Part shown: piece after piece, positions 1 to 8,642 of the stretch
Position numbering within the stretch: the stretch's first letter is position 1
How the letters are laid out: the number at the start of each line of letters is the position of its first letter
Assembly: GCF_004358755.1 (NCBI RefSeq)
Contig: NZ_SMZY01000001.1
Coordinates: 310,001-374,000 of the forward strand
Direction: 5' to 3'
Length of the DNA stretch: 64,000 nt
Source of the DNA: Peribacillus frigoritolerans
Lineage (GTDB): Bacteria; Bacillota; Bacilli; Bacillales; Bacillaceae
Made by a program: the position numbers and the translations under genes
The notes under the pieces: generated by a model
Told to the model about the DNA's origin: nothing
The model's input: only the letters and a program-made list of their open reading frames with translations
Database searches by the model: none

Positions 1-408
1 CTCAAAAAAGACGTCAATTTTGTTTTCACGGACCGCACCTAGTTTATCATGAGTGCCAATCAGGTCAATTTGATGATAAAATAGTTCATTGCGCTTAAAC
101 CAGTCAAATGTCACCTCTTGCAAGTGACTTCTGCGCGCACTGATAAATAGGAGTTTATGGGTTTTCTTCCATTCATCAAGCACTAACTTTGCATCGGTCG
201 CCATAGGTGCATCTTTGTAAATCAGCGGTTCTTGTTCATCCATCCACTTCCAGAAATCCGCTTCTGAAATGTTAAGTAATTTAGTCAGGTCATATTCCTT
301 CATATCATCAAGCGTTATGTTTATGCCAAATGATTTGTTTAAATATGGAACGAATGTTTCAGGTGAAGTAACGGTTCCATCAATATCAATCCCTAATCGC
401 AGCATCAT
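1..408 (-). CDS. yqfW: YqfW-like HAD nucleotidase (3' end cut by window edge)
   Basis: Reverse-strand gene whose first 136 codons are visible; the rest lies beyond position 1. The product starts MMLRLGIDIDGT, the DxDGT nucleophile motif of HAD phosphohydrolases, and continues with a Ser/Arg-rich motif II region (LLFISARR, about residue 85). This layout matches the 5'(3')-deoxyribonucleotidase-like family that includes B. subtilis YqfW. By family it would be a cytoplasmic Mg-dependent phosphatase, probably acting on nucleotides; the substrate is not shown by the sequence. A GGGAGAG ribosome binding site lies six bases before ATG 408, which favours the first of two adjacent ATGs. It is divergent from yqfX, as in B. 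subtilis. Confidence 0.8.
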   Translation of the reverse strand, partial: MMLRLGIDIDGTVTSPETFVPYLNKSFGINITLDDMKEYDLTKLLNISEADFWKWMDEQEPLIYKDAPMATDAKLVLDEWKKTHKLLFISARRSHLQEVTFDWFKRNELFYHQIDLIGTHDKLGAVRENKIDVFFE

Positions 409-554
409 GTACTCTCTCCCTTGCTGTCTGAACTATACTAGTTAGTGTATCATAATCCGTTCTTACAATCACAGTAATCTTTAACAGTTATACGGAAAGG
501 CTGTGCGGCTCATACTATAAATGTTCCTTTACTATATGAATGGAGGGATCACGC

Positions 555-947
555 ATGGCAGATGAGAAACATTATGATTATCACGGAAACATTAAGGAAT
601 ATGATCTCCGTGAAGATGAAGTTGGCTACAACAGCCCAGATATGCGGGATGATTATAAAGAAGAAACAGCGGCTGAAATTGCAGCTCCTGCAAACATAAG
701 AAGAGATGCAGACTACGAACGTCAGCAAGAAAAGGAAGGGACAGTTGATGACGGACGCAGAATGGGGTATTTGGCTATCGTCCTCTCCGTTATTTCTTTG
801 CTGATATTCCCGGTTATCTTAGGAGCAGCAGGGATTATCGTAGGTTTTATTGCGCGACGCAGAGGAGCAGAAGGATTAGGAGGATGGGCGATTGGAATTG
901 GCATCGTTTCATTAATCCTTGGAATTTTCATTTTGCCCTTCTTTTAA
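555..947 (+). CDS. yqfX: YqfX-like small membrane protein
   Basis: Protein of 130 residues. The N-terminal ~70 residues are charged and hydrophilic (MADEKHYDYHG...). Two C-terminal hydrophobic segments (about 77-102 and 110-130), joined by a short basic loop with RRRGAEGLGGWA, look like a DUF4190-type membrane hairpin. The start is ATG 555, because GGAGGG lies seven bases before it; an upstream in-frame codon at 540 has no ribosome binding site. Position between yqfW and ispG matches B. subtilis yqfX. Function is unknown; location is inferred to be the cytoplasmic membrane. Confidence 0.8.
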   Translation: MADEKHYDYHGNIKEYDLREDEVGYNSPDMRDDYKEETAAEIAAPANIRRDADYERQQEKEGTVDDGRRMGYLAIVLSVISLLIFPVILGAAGIIVGFIARRRGAEGLGGWAIGIGIVSLILGIFILPFF

Positions 948-953
948 AGAATT

Positions 954-992
954 AAAAAAACAAGCTTGGCAGTTTATGCCAAGCTTGTTTTT
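954..992. terminator. Bidirectional terminator between yqfX and ispG
   Basis: An 11-bp perfect stem (CAAGCTTGGCA at 961-971 and its complement at 977-987) is flanked by A7 on one side and T6 on the other. It can therefore stop transcription of both convergent genes. Confidence 0.9.
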
Positions 993-2107
993 TATTGAAT
1001 TTCGGCAGCCGCTTTTTCAGCTGCCTGTTTTGCATAATATTCTTCAGCGATTTTATCAATTTCTTTTTTCAGTTCTTCTACCATGGTTTCCTCAGGCACT
1101 TTTCGGACAATTTGTCCTTTCATGAAAAGAAGCCCTTCTTTTCTGGCGCCGGCAATACCAATGTCAGCTTCCCGTGCTTCACCAGGTCCATTTACTGCAC
1201 AGCCTAAAACCGCAACTTTAATGGGAGCCTTAATCGTTGAAATATACTCTTCAACCTCGTTTGCGATGCTGATCAAATCAATTTCAATCCGCCCGCAGGT
1301 AGGACATGAAATAAGAGTTGCCGCGTTTGAAGACAGTCCAAAAGATTTTAATAACTCTCTTGCAACTTTTACTTCCTCTACCGGATCGGCGCTCAGTGAG
1401 ATGCGCAGCGTGTTCCCGATGCCTTTGCTCAGGATGGCGCCAAGGCCGGCAGCGCTTTTTACGGTGCCTGAAAATAAAGTGCCTGACTCTGTAATACCTA
1501 AATGAAGCGGATAATCAAAAGCTTTGGCCGCTTTTTCATATGCTTCAATAGCCAAGTTCACATCTGAAGCTTTCATCGATACGATAATATCGTGAAAATC
1601 CAGATCTTCAAGTATTTTTATATGATGAAGGGCACTTTCAACCATGCCGTCTGCTGTTGGATAACCATATTTTTCAATAATGCGCTTTTCTAAAGAACCG
1701 GCATTAACCCCAATGCGAATTGGAATACCTTTTTCTTTTGCAGCTTTTACAACGGCTTCTACTTTTTCACGTCTGCCGATATTGCCCGGGTTGATTCTGA
1801 TTTTATCTGCCCCGCCCTCAATTGCCTTAAGCGCAAGCTTGTAATCAAAATGAATATCTACAACAAGTGGAATATTAATGCGTTTTTTAATTTCTGCTAT
1901 AGCATCGGCTGCACGTTCATCCGGGCAGGCGACACGAACAATTTGACAGCCTGCTTCTTCTAATCGCAGGATTTCAGCGACCGTAGCTTCCACATCGTGT
2001 GTTTTCGTCGTTGTCATACTTTGGATGACTAATTCATTGTTTCCGCCGATTGTTAAATTGCCAACTTTAACAGGACGGGTTTTGGTACGATGTATGATTT
2101 CACTCAC
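992..2107 (-). CDS. ispG: 4-hydroxy-3-methylbut-2-en-1-yl diphosphate synthase IspG
   Basis: Cytoplasmic 4Fe-4S enzyme of the MEP isoprenoid pathway, converting MEcPP to HMBPP. Conserved sequences include KVGNLTIGG near the N terminus, the TIM-barrel stretch [11 protein letters not shown], and the cluster cysteines in SCPTCGR and [10 protein letters not shown] near the C terminus. The start is taken as GTG 2107 because AAGGAG lies nine bases before it and the product then begins with [12 protein letters not shown] as in relatives; an in-frame ATG at 2137 has no ribosome binding site. Length is 371 residues, normal for Bacillus. An Ala/Glu-rich tail ([10 protein letters not shown]) extends past the conserved part. 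The opposite-strand reading frames here are shadows. Confidence 0.95.
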   Translation of the reverse strand: MSEIIHRTKTRPVKVGNLTIGGNNELVIQSMTTTKTHDVEATVAEILRLEEAGCQIVRVACPDERAADAIAEIKKRINIPLVVDIHFDYKLALKAIEGGADKIRINPGNIGRREKVEAVVKAAKEKGIPIRIGVNAGSLEKRIIEKYGYPTADGMVESALHHIKILEDLDFHDIIVSMKASDVNLAIEAYEKAAKAFDYPLHLGITESGTLFSGTVKSAAGLGAILSKGIGNTLRISLSADPVEEVKVARELLKSFGLSSNAATLISCPTCGRIEIDLISIANEVEEYISTIKAPIKVAVLGCAVNGPGEAREADIGIAGARKEGLLFMKGQIVRKVPEETMVEELKKEIDKIAEEYYAKQAAEKAAAEIQ

Positions 2108-2202
2108 GTGTAAATCGCTCCTTAAATTAATAATCATGGTTCTATACTATCATGTTAACCATTTTTATCGTTCAATGCGAGAAATTGTGCTTTCCCTCAC
2201 AT

Positions 2203-2232
2203 ATTGTAACAGTGTGTGCTTAATATTGACAA
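2203..2232 (-). promoter_or_regulatory. Candidate SigA promoter of ispG
   Basis: On the reverse strand TTGTCA (2232-2227) is followed after 18 bases by TACAAT (2208-2203), about 95 bases before the ispG GTG. It sits just downstream of the yqfZ stop, so ispG would be transcribed separately. Confidence 0.45.
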
Positions 2233-2235
2233 GAA

Positions 2236-2574
2236 TTATGAAGCAACTTCTTTTTCATAAAGTGGAAATTTATATGTTTTTCCCACTTGAATATTGTCCG
2301 CTTTTACATTTGGATTCAGCTTTTCGAAATCCTGCCTGATTTGATCGATGGGCACCGGGAACTGCTTATGAAGCTGCTCGACAATTGTCAGCACGGTTTC
2401 TCCCTGACTGATCTTTTTTTCGGTATATGGCTTAGTATCTGCGGATACTGCTTCTGCAGCAGGCTCTTCATATACATGACCTTGAGGCTTTATGGAAATG
2501 GTGCCGCTGTTCATATCATAATAGACGATATACATCAGAAATATAAATAAAATGAAGATCATAAGACGCTTCAA
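2236..2574 (-). CDS. yqfZ: YqfZ-like membrane-anchored LysM protein
   Basis: About 112 residues. An N-terminal hydrophobic segment (residues ~4-20) anchors the protein. The C-terminal ~55 residues resemble a LysM peptidoglycan-binding fold, with KKISQGETVLTIVEQL at its start and NIQVGKTYKFP at its end. It is probably exported and wall-facing. Start: TTG 2574 has GGGAG nine bases upstream, while an ATG at 2583 touches that site and cannot use it. Its place next to ispG matches B. subtilis yqfZ, a gene tied to sporulation there; no SigE-type promoter was identified here. Confidence 0.75.
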   Translation of the reverse strand: MKRLMIFILFIFLMYIVYYDMNSGTISIKPQGHVYEEPAAEAVSADTKPYTEKKISQGETVLTIVEQLHKQFPVPIDQIRQDFEKLNPNVKADNIQVGKTYKFPLYEKEVAS

Positions 2575-2798
2575 TAAAATCATCTCCCACTTAAGTTCAC
2601 GATAGTTATTTCTATGCTTGTCCCATTAAAATATGTCCTTTATATCTAAAAAAAGGTTGATAGTCCTAATGTATTTAAATAACACCTTCTTTGGACTTTA
2701 AATTTCGACAATTTTTTTATTATTTTAATAGTAGCTTTACACTTCCTTAACATTAATTTGGGATAATTTTCTTGATGATAGGGGAAGGATGATACGAA

Positions 2799-4526
2799 AT
2801 GAAATTATTATCAATCATTAATAGTAAAAAATTTAAACCTAAAAAAGATCGTCAGCCCTTGCTTTCGAAAATCAATCTGCAGTCGAGATTACTGATATTG
2901 GTGCTTACTTTATTAATTTCTTCTATTACAGCAGTCGGGTATACCTCTTATGTAAAATCCAAAAAGACAACAATGGATATTATCGAGGATAGGCTGCAGC
3001 GTGAAGTCAATACAACCGGAGAAATTGCTGGGAATTTAATGATTGCCTATCTTGGTGAAGAAGAGGAATTTTTAAAGAGATTTGACAAAGTTGTGCTGAC
3101 CAATCAAGCTTCAGAGCTCATTCAGGATGGACTGAGTGCTGACTTTTTTTTAATAAATGAAAATAAGGCAAATCCATTTTCAGTAAGTGAAAATTCTAAG
3201 ATTGCGTTTACCAGTAAGCTTATTGCCGACATTACAGAAAAAGACAATGGCATTTTCCACCAAGAGATAAACGGGATCGACTACACATTATCTTTTAAGC
3301 AAGTTCAAGAATTAAAAGGACAGTTTTTAATAGCGGTGCCGACAGAAAGCTATATGAATACAGCTCGGGAACTTGCCTCATTTACTGCATGGATGGTTCT
3401 TCTGAGCGGGCTTATTACAACAGCAGTGCTTATCGTCGTGATTCGAAGTTTGACTAAACCTTTAGCGGTGCTCAGAAACACGATGAAGGAAGTTAGAGAG
3501 GGGGATTTGACTAAAAACATTCATATAGAGACATCTATGCCGGAAATCAATTCACTCATGAAAAGCTTTAACCAAATGATGACACAAATGCGGATGATGG
3601 TGGGAAACATTGATAAAACTACTGGGGATTTGACAAAAACAGGAGAGCAGCTTAGAGAAGCAACAGATGATGTAATCGTACATAATAGTCAGCTTGTTGA
3701 GGCGATAAAGATAGTAAGAGCTGGAGCTGTACAGATAGCGTCAAGTTCAGATCACAGTATTCATGCTTTTGGCAAAATGAGGGACGAGCTGAGAGTTGTT
3801 TTTCAGGATATGGAATTTTTATTCAGCAGCGCTGCGGACATGAATCAATCAGCTTATCGCGGTGAAAAAAATATATCCCAAATGATTCAGACAATGAATT
3901 CATTTGAACAGGAATTTGAAAAGATGACAAATACAATTAGGGGTGTAAAGGAGCACTCTGTATCAATTGCAAATGTAGTAATGATTATTCAAACCATTGC
4001 TGAACAGACTAAGCTTCTTGCTTTAAATGCAGCAATTGAAGCAGCCAGGGCTGGCGAAGCGGGGAATGGATTCGCCGTGGTTGCGGGTGAAGTCAAAAAA
4101 CTGGCTGAACAGTCATCAAAGGCGACTGAAGATATTACTAAATCCATCTTATCTATGGAAAATATATCATCTAGAGCATCAAAGGAGTTTGAACATATGC
4201 TCGCTAACATTCATTCCCACCTTGATGTGGCCGCTCAATCCAGAGTGTCATTTGATGAACTGATGAGTGAGATTAATATTGTAAACAGAAGACTCTCGGG
4301 CATGAAAAAGCAGATTCAGCATTTGAACGCTACTCTTCCAATTATGGAAAGATCGGCTGAAAGCTTTGCTTCCGTTTCACAGGAGACACTTGCAAGTGCA
4401 GAACAGATGCTTGCTGCTTCTGAGGAGCAAATTGCCCAGATGAACAAAACTCACCAAATCGGGCAAAAAATAACGGATTTATCAAGAAATCTTTCCAGCG
4501 CTGCAAAAGAATATAAAGTGAGTTAA
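2799..4526 (+). CDS. Methyl-accepting chemotaxis protein
   Basis: 575-residue receptor. TM1 is at about 31-52, followed by an extracellular domain of ~140 residues and TM2 at about 196-215. A HAMP linker follows ([15 protein letters not shown] onward), then the long coiled-coil signalling domain whose hairpin tip contains [18 protein letters not shown] and [15 protein letters not shown]. By family it signals to CheA/CheW at the cell pole; the ligand cannot be told. A Lys-rich ~25-residue cytoplasmic N-terminal tail precedes TM1, longer than usual. Ribosome binding site is GGGGAAGG before ATG 2799. It is a single gene with its own terminator and is not part of the B. subtilis order here. Confidence 0.92.
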   Translation: MKLLSIINSKKFKPKKDRQPLLSKINLQSRLLILVLTLLISSITAVGYTSYVKSKKTTMDIIEDRLQREVNTTGEIAGNLMIAYLGEEEEFLKRFDKVVLTNQASELIQDGLSADFFLINENKANPFSVSENSKIAFTSKLIADITEKDNGIFHQEINGIDYTLSFKQVQELKGQFLIAVPTESYMNTARELASFTAWMVLLSGLITTAVLIVVIRSLTKPLAVLRNTMKEVREGDLTKNIHIETSMPEINSLMKSFNQMMTQMRMMVGNIDKTTGDLTKTGEQLREATDDVIVHNSQLVEAIKIVRAGAVQIASSSDHSIHAFGKMRDELRVVFQDMEFLFSSAADMNQSAYRGEKNISQMIQTMNSFEQEFEKMTNTIRGVKEHSVSIANVVMIIQTIAEQTKLLALNAAIEAARAGEAGNGFAVVAGEVKKLAEQSSKATEDITKSILSMENISSRASKEFEHMLANIHSHLDVAAQSRVSFDELMSEINIVNRRLSGMKKQIQHLNATLPIMERSAESFASVSQETLASAEQMLAASEEQIAQMNKTHQIGQKITDLSRNLSSAAKEYKVS

Positions 4527-4530
4527 AAAA

Positions 4531-4565
4531 AGCGAACCTCTTGGATGAAGGGGTTCGCTTTTGTA
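4531..4565 (+). terminator. Terminator of the chemotaxis receptor gene
   Basis: Stem AGCGAACC / GGTTCGCT (4531-4538 with 4552-4559) followed by TTTTG; the A run before it also lets it serve the convergent gene at 4574. Confidence 0.8.
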
Positions 4566-4573
4566 ATTGCTTC

Positions 4574-5344
4574 TTATTTTTTTCGGGAAGCAGGAATCTC
4601 TTTTAGTGCAAGATACATAATGATCAAGTTAACAAACCAGTTCACAAGAATTCCGCTTGGTACGGATACTTGAAGAAACTCCATGATCATAAAGAATACA
4701 GTGGAAAGCGTTACGGCATAGGCTGACATTACCCAAAGCTGTTTAAAATTAAGGTTTCGCTTCAAACTATTTTTAAAAAGGATGCTGATGAAAGCTAAAA
4801 AAGTTATTTCAATGAATTTGGAAGCTGCTGTAAACAGAAACAGCATTATAAGAACAACACTCAATACAATCGGTAACACACTTTCAAATTGAGAGGAGTA
4901 TTGGGATAAGTCATCCTTTGTTAAAGTCATTGTATTCAGCATTGAATAATCATAGCTTTGGGCTTGGCCTGCAACAGCATAAACAAATTCATTTTTTAAA
5001 ATGCCGATTCCGTTTTGCTTATTTTCAATCTCATCTGCTGTGAATGCGCCAGTCGGATCAAAAACAATAAATAAATCATCCTTTTTTAATTCAAGAGGTT
5101 CAGTGGTATCTGAAATTAAAGTGCCATCCTCTATTTTAAATTCAGGAAGGTCCTCCTGCAGGGTGGAATCTAATCCTTTCAGCAGTCCCGAAATGCCAGT
5201 GGACATGTACACTGCCATTGGGAGAGTCGCAAGAAGGGTCAGTAAAAACACGTATAGAATGGTTTTGCCGATTCCTTGAAATCTGAACATGGAAATCGAT
5301 TTTGGAGAGTATAAACTTTTCGCAAACTGTTTAAAAATGTTCAT
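4574..5344 (-). CDS. yqgB: DUF1189 family membrane protein (YqgB-like)
   Basis: 256-residue integral membrane protein. TM1 is at about 28-50, followed by an extracytoplasmic domain (~55-150) rich in acidic residues. Three hydrophobic segments lie near 158-178, 178-195 and 205-225, with a last one at 230-250. The start FKQFAKSLYSPKSISMFRFQGIGK is typical of DUF1189. Ribosome binding site GAAGGAAG lies before ATG 5344. Function unknown. The yqgB symbol rests on family and position and is moderately sure. Confidence 0.7.
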   Translation of the reverse strand: MNIFKQFAKSLYSPKSISMFRFQGIGKTILYVFLLTLLATLPMAVYMSTGISGLLKGLDSTLQEDLPEFKIEDGTLISDTTEPLELKKDDLFIVFDPTGAFTADEIENKQNGIGILKNEFVYAVAGQAQSYDYSMLNTMTLTKDDLSQYSSQFESVLPIVLSVVLIMLFLFTAASKFIEITFLAFISILFKNSLKRNLNFKQLWVMSAYAVTLSTVFFMIMEFLQVSVPSGILVNWFVNLIIMYLALKEIPASRKK

Positions 5345-5476
5345 ATATGTACACTTCCTTCATTATAATCCAGCTTTCATTTTATACATCTCAGAGGAAA
5401 GAAACAAGGCTGAAGGTATGCTGTAAAATAGATTGTTAAGATATTGTAAATTTTTAAGGAAATAGTTCTAAAAACC

Positions 5477-5505
5477 TTTACAAATAATCAACACTTCGTT
5501 AATAA
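5477..5505 (+). promoter_or_regulatory. SigA-type promoter of the Na/Pi cotransporter gene
   Basis: TTTACA (5477-5482), exactly 17 bases, then TAATAA (5500-5505), about 50 bases before the start codon. No 11-bp PhoP repeat array is present, unlike in front of pstS. Confidence 0.55.
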
Positions 5506-5557
5506 TTGGGGAGGTTGTAGAAAGTTGTCGATAAAAGATGTTGGGGGTTGAAATAGG

Positions 5558-7189
5558 TTGGATTTAGATATACAGAAAATGATATTTGAATTTCTTGGAG
5601 GCCTTGGGATTTTCTTATTTGGCATTAAATTCATGGGTGACGGACTGCAGAAATCTGCAGGCGACAGGCTTCGGGATGTTCTAGATAAATTTACTACAAA
5701 TCCTATTATGGGTGTTCTTGCAGGTATATTTGTTACCATCCTTATTCAGTCTAGCAGCGGGACCACTGTTATTACAGTGGGCTTAGTAAGTGCGGGCTTT
5801 ATGAGCTTAAGACAGGCAATTGGTGTCATAATGGGAGCAAACATTGGAACCACTGTCACGGCCTTTATTATCGGTATTAAAATTTCTGAGTACTCGCTTC
5901 CTATCTTATTTGCAGGAGCAATATTGCTTTTCTTTTTCAAAAATAAAAAAATCCATAATATCGGTCAAATTATATTTGGTTTTGGCGCTCTATTTTTTGG
6001 ACTTGAGCTAATGGGCGATGGCATGAAGCCTTTGCGTTCTTTAGAAGCCTTTCAGGAATTAACAGTCAGCATGAGTGATAACCCTCTGCTCGGCGTAGTC
6101 ATAGGGACTGTATTTACTGTAATCGTTCAAAGTTCAAGTGCTACAATTGGAATTCTGCAAGAGCTGCATGGCTTGGGCCTTATCGACATTAAAGCGGCAT
6201 TGCCTGTTCTGTTCGGAGATAACATCGGTACTACGATTACTGCAGTCCTCGCATCAATTGGAGCTTCAGTAGCTGCAAGAAGGGCCGCGTTAACGCATGT
6301 TCTTTTTAACTTAATAGGTACAGCAATCTTTTTAGTGCTTTTGCCTTTATTTACAGCTTTTATAGGAATGCTGAAGATGAATTTAGGTTTAAATCCAGAA
6401 ATGACGATCGCCTTTGCACATGGTACATTTAATATTACAAATACACTGATCCAGCTTCCTTTTATTGGCGTACTTGCTTACATTGTTACTAAGCTGATAC
6501 CAGGAGAAGACTCCATGATCGAATACAAAGCAAAGCATCTGGATCCAATCTTTATAGAACAATCATCATCTATTGCGCTTGGACAGGCAAAAGAAGAAAT
6601 TCTCCGTATGGGTCAATTTGCGACTCTCGGACTTGAAGAAGCAAATCAATATCTTAAATCGAATTTGCCTAAGCATTCAGAAACTGCCTATCAAATAGAA
6701 GATGCAATTAATAATCTTGACCGTAAGATCACAGATTATCTAGTGCTTATTTCCAGAGCGGAAATGTCAGCGGCAGAATCCGAAGAACATTCAACACTGA
6801 TGGATACCGTTCGCGACATCGAGCGCGTGGGTGATCATTTCGAAAATATTGTTGAGCTTGTTGATTATCAATTATCAAATAAAGTGAAGCTTACTGAGTC
6901 TGCTCAGGCAGATTTGGATGAAATGTTTACACTGACGATCCAAACACTAAAAGATGCGATTTCAGCATTAGATGACAAAGACACATCCCTGGCTTCTAAA
7001 GTTATGAAATCAGAAGAGCAGATTGATAAAATGGAGCGCATGCTCCGTAAAAAACACATCCTCCGCATCAATGAAGGAAGCTGTACAGGTCAAGCAGGCA
7101 TTGTGTTTGTTGACATTATCAGCAACCTGGAAAGAATCGGTGATCATTCAGTAAATATTGCAGAGGCAGTTTTAGGCTACCGTAAATAA
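5558..7189 (+). CDS. Na/Pi cotransporter family protein with C-terminal PhoU domain
   Basis: 543 residues. The N-terminal ~310 residues are the two-fold repeated Na/Pi-II transporter domain, with duplicated QSSS motifs (LIQSSSGTTVITVG and VIVQSSSATIGIL) and paired GANIGTT / GDNIGTT loops. The C-terminal ~200 residues are helical with two ERIGDH/ERVGDH signatures, typical of PhoU-like domains. It likely imports (or balances) phosphate with sodium at the membrane. The start is TTG 5558: a stop codon lies three codons upstream and GGGGG lies ten bases before. This is a Pi transporter separate from the Pst operon 5 kb away; B. subtilis has no gene here as far as I recall. Confidence 0.9.
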   Translation: MDLDIQKMIFEFLGGLGIFLFGIKFMGDGLQKSAGDRLRDVLDKFTTNPIMGVLAGIFVTILIQSSSGTTVITVGLVSAGFMSLRQAIGVIMGANIGTTVTAFIIGIKISEYSLPILFAGAILLFFFKNKKIHNIGQIIFGFGALFFGLELMGDGMKPLRSLEAFQELTVSMSDNPLLGVVIGTVFTVIVQSSSATIGILQELHGLGLIDIKAALPVLFGDNIGTTITAVLASIGASVAARRAALTHVLFNLIGTAIFLVLLPLFTAFIGMLKMNLGLNPEMTIAFAHGTFNITNTLIQLPFIGVLAYIVTKLIPGEDSMIEYKAKHLDPIFIEQSSSIALGQAKEEILRMGQFATLGLEEANQYLKSNLPKHSETAYQIEDAINNLDRKITDYLVLISRAEMSAAESEEHSTLMDTVRDIERVGDHFENIVELVDYQLSNKVKLTESAQADLDEMFTLTIQTLKDAISALDDKDTSLASKVMKSEEQIDKMERMLRKKHILRINEGSCTGQAGIVFVDIISNLERIGDHSVNIAEAVLGYRK

Positions 7190-7220
7190 TGTTTAAAATA
7201 GAATGATTCAGTTATAATGA

Positions 7221-7249
7221 AAGCAAGGGCTTATGCTCTTGCTTTTTTT
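7221..7249 (+). terminator. Terminator of the Na/Pi cotransporter gene
   Basis: AAGCAAGGGC, four-base loop, GCTCTTGCTT with one mismatch, then a run of T. Confidence 0.85.
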
Positions 7250-7285
7250 ACATATGTTTAATAAGAGATTGAGAAATGGTGGTGG

Positions 7286-7774
7286 ATGGCAGTGGAGGTT
7301 GTATACTGGGCTCTGATTATATTAATGTTCATCATTGCGTTTGCCGGATTGGTCTATCCAATTATACCCAGCGTTATTTTTATAGTTGGGGGATTTCTTC
7401 TTTATGGAGCATTTTTTGGCTTTCAGGAATACGGATATCAATTCTGGCTGATTGAAGGTGTATTTGTAGCGGTTTTATTTGCGGCGGACTATGTATCAAA
7501 TTTAATGGGGATCAAACGGGTTGGAGGAAGCAAAGCTGCAATATGGGGAAGCACGATTGGTTTATTGATAGGTCCTTTTCTTATTCCGATTGCAGGAATT
7601 ATTATTGGGCCATTCCTTGGTGCAGTGATTGCTGAACTCCTGGTTCATAAAAAGGATATGAAAGAATCAGTTAAAGTAGGTCTTGGGTCATTAATCGGAT
7701 TTATATCCGGAGTGTTTGCCAAAACAATTATTCAGCTGATCATGATTGGTTATTTTTTGTATGTTGTTCTATAA
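7286..7774 (+). CDS. yqgC: DUF456 membrane protein YqgC
   Basis: 162-residue hydrophobic protein with about four to five membrane segments, Gly-rich turns ([19 protein letters not shown]) and the [18 protein letters not shown] signature of DUF456. Function unknown. ATG 7286 follows TGGTGG, a weak ribosome binding site. The place directly before sodA matches B. subtilis yqgC. Confidence 0.85.
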   Translation: MAVEVVYWALIILMFIIAFAGLVYPIIPSVIFIVGGFLLYGAFFGFQEYGYQFWLIEGVFVAVLFAADYVSNLMGIKRVGGSKAAIWGSTIGLLIGPFLIPIAGIIIGPFLGAVIAELLVHKKDMKESVKVGLGSLIGFISGVFAKTIIQLIMIGYFLYVVL

Positions 7775-7817
7775 ACAGCTTCATAAAAAAGATGCCTCAT
7801 ATTTTAAGGCTTTTAAA

Positions 7818-7846
7818 TTGAAACAATCGGACAATTTTGGTAATCT
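7818..7846 (+). promoter_or_regulatory. SigA promoter of sodA
   Basis: TTGAAA (7818-7823), a 17-base spacer and TAATCT (7841-7846) place the transcript start near 7853, giving a ~58-base leader. Confidence 0.6.
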
Positions 7847-7855
7847 TAATGTGAC

Positions 7856-7877
7856 AAGCTTATGAATGAATAAGCTT
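7856..7877 (+). other. 5' leader stem-loop of sodA mRNA
   Basis: Perfect 8-bp inverted repeat AAGCTTAT-GAATGA-ATAAGCTT lies just after the predicted transcript start and well before the ribosome binding site. It has no T run, so it looks like an mRNA 5' stabilising hairpin rather than a terminator. Confidence 0.5.
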
Positions 7878-7910
7878 CCTATTTACATACAATTTAAGGA
7901 GGAGATTTAA

Positions 7911-8519
7911 ATGGCTTACGAACTACCGCAATTGCCTTATGCTTATGATGCTTTAGAACCGCATATTGATAAGGAAACAATGAACATTCATCACACGAAG
8001 CATCATAATACGTATATTACTAACGTTAACGCTGCATTAGAGGGTCACGACGATCTTCTCAGTAAAAGCGTTGAAGATCTAGTAGCTAATTTAGATGCAG
8101 TTCCTGAAACTGCACGTACTGCAGTCCGCAACAATGGCGGCGGGCATGCAAACCACAGCCTTTTCTGGACAATCCTTTCACCAAACGGCGGAGGAGCTCC
8201 ATCTGGTGAACTTGCTGATAAAATCAACAGCAAATTTGGCAGCTTTGAAACATTCAAAGAGGAATTTGCTAAAGCTGGAGCAACTCGCTTTGGTTCTGGC
8301 TGGGCTTGGCTTGTTGTTAACAACGGTGAGTTAGAAGTAACTAGCACTCCAAATCAGGATTCTCCTTTAATGGAAGGCAAAACGCCTATCCTTGGACTTG
8401 ACGTTTGGGAGCATGCATATTACCTTAACTACCAAAACCGCCGCCCGGATTACATTTCTTCATTCTGGAATGTAGTTAATTGGGAAGAAGTTACAAGACG
8501 TTACGAAGAAGCTAAATAA
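7911..8519 (+). CDS. sodA: Manganese superoxide dismutase SodA
   Basis: 202-residue Fe/Mn-type superoxide dismutase that converts superoxide to peroxide and oxygen in the cytoplasm. The four metal ligands are in place: His27 (NIHHTKHH), His82 (NHSLFW), Asp164 and His168 (DVWEHAYY). [10 protein letters not shown] and the GSGWAWL motif suit the Mn-preferring class. A strong AAGGAGGAG site precedes ATG 7911. It has its own promoter and terminator. Confidence 0.98.
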   Translation: MAYELPQLPYAYDALEPHIDKETMNIHHTKHHNTYITNVNAALEGHDDLLSKSVEDLVANLDAVPETARTAVRNNGGGHANHSLFWTILSPNGGGAPSGELADKINSKFGSFETFKEEFAKAGATRFGSGWAWLVVNNGELEVTSTPNQDSPLMEGKTPILGLDVWEHAYYLNYQNRRPDYISSFWNVVNWEEVTRRYEEAK

Positions 8520-8530
8520 TGGTTCGAACG

Positions 8531-8565
8531 AAGCAGGAGATCTTTTAAGATCTTCTGCTTTTTTC
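8531..8565 (+). terminator. Terminator of sodA
   Basis: Perfect 14-bp stem starting AAGCAGGAGATC, two-base loop and T run. Confidence 0.92.
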
Positions 8566-8642
8566 CTGTTTCATTTAGCATACATAACTCCACCTCATAA
8601 AGAGAGACTAATGGTTAGTTAATAAAGGGGAGTTTTTAAAGT

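Noticed and set aside
992-2339. Forward-strand reading frames opposite ispG and yqfZ (995-1207, 1083-1505, 2025-2339).
   Set aside because: No ribosome binding site and no recognisable product; they lie opposite a well-conserved gene.
8045-8347. 100-residue reverse reading frame inside sodA.
   Set aside because: Full overlap with a conserved enzyme, no ribosome binding site.
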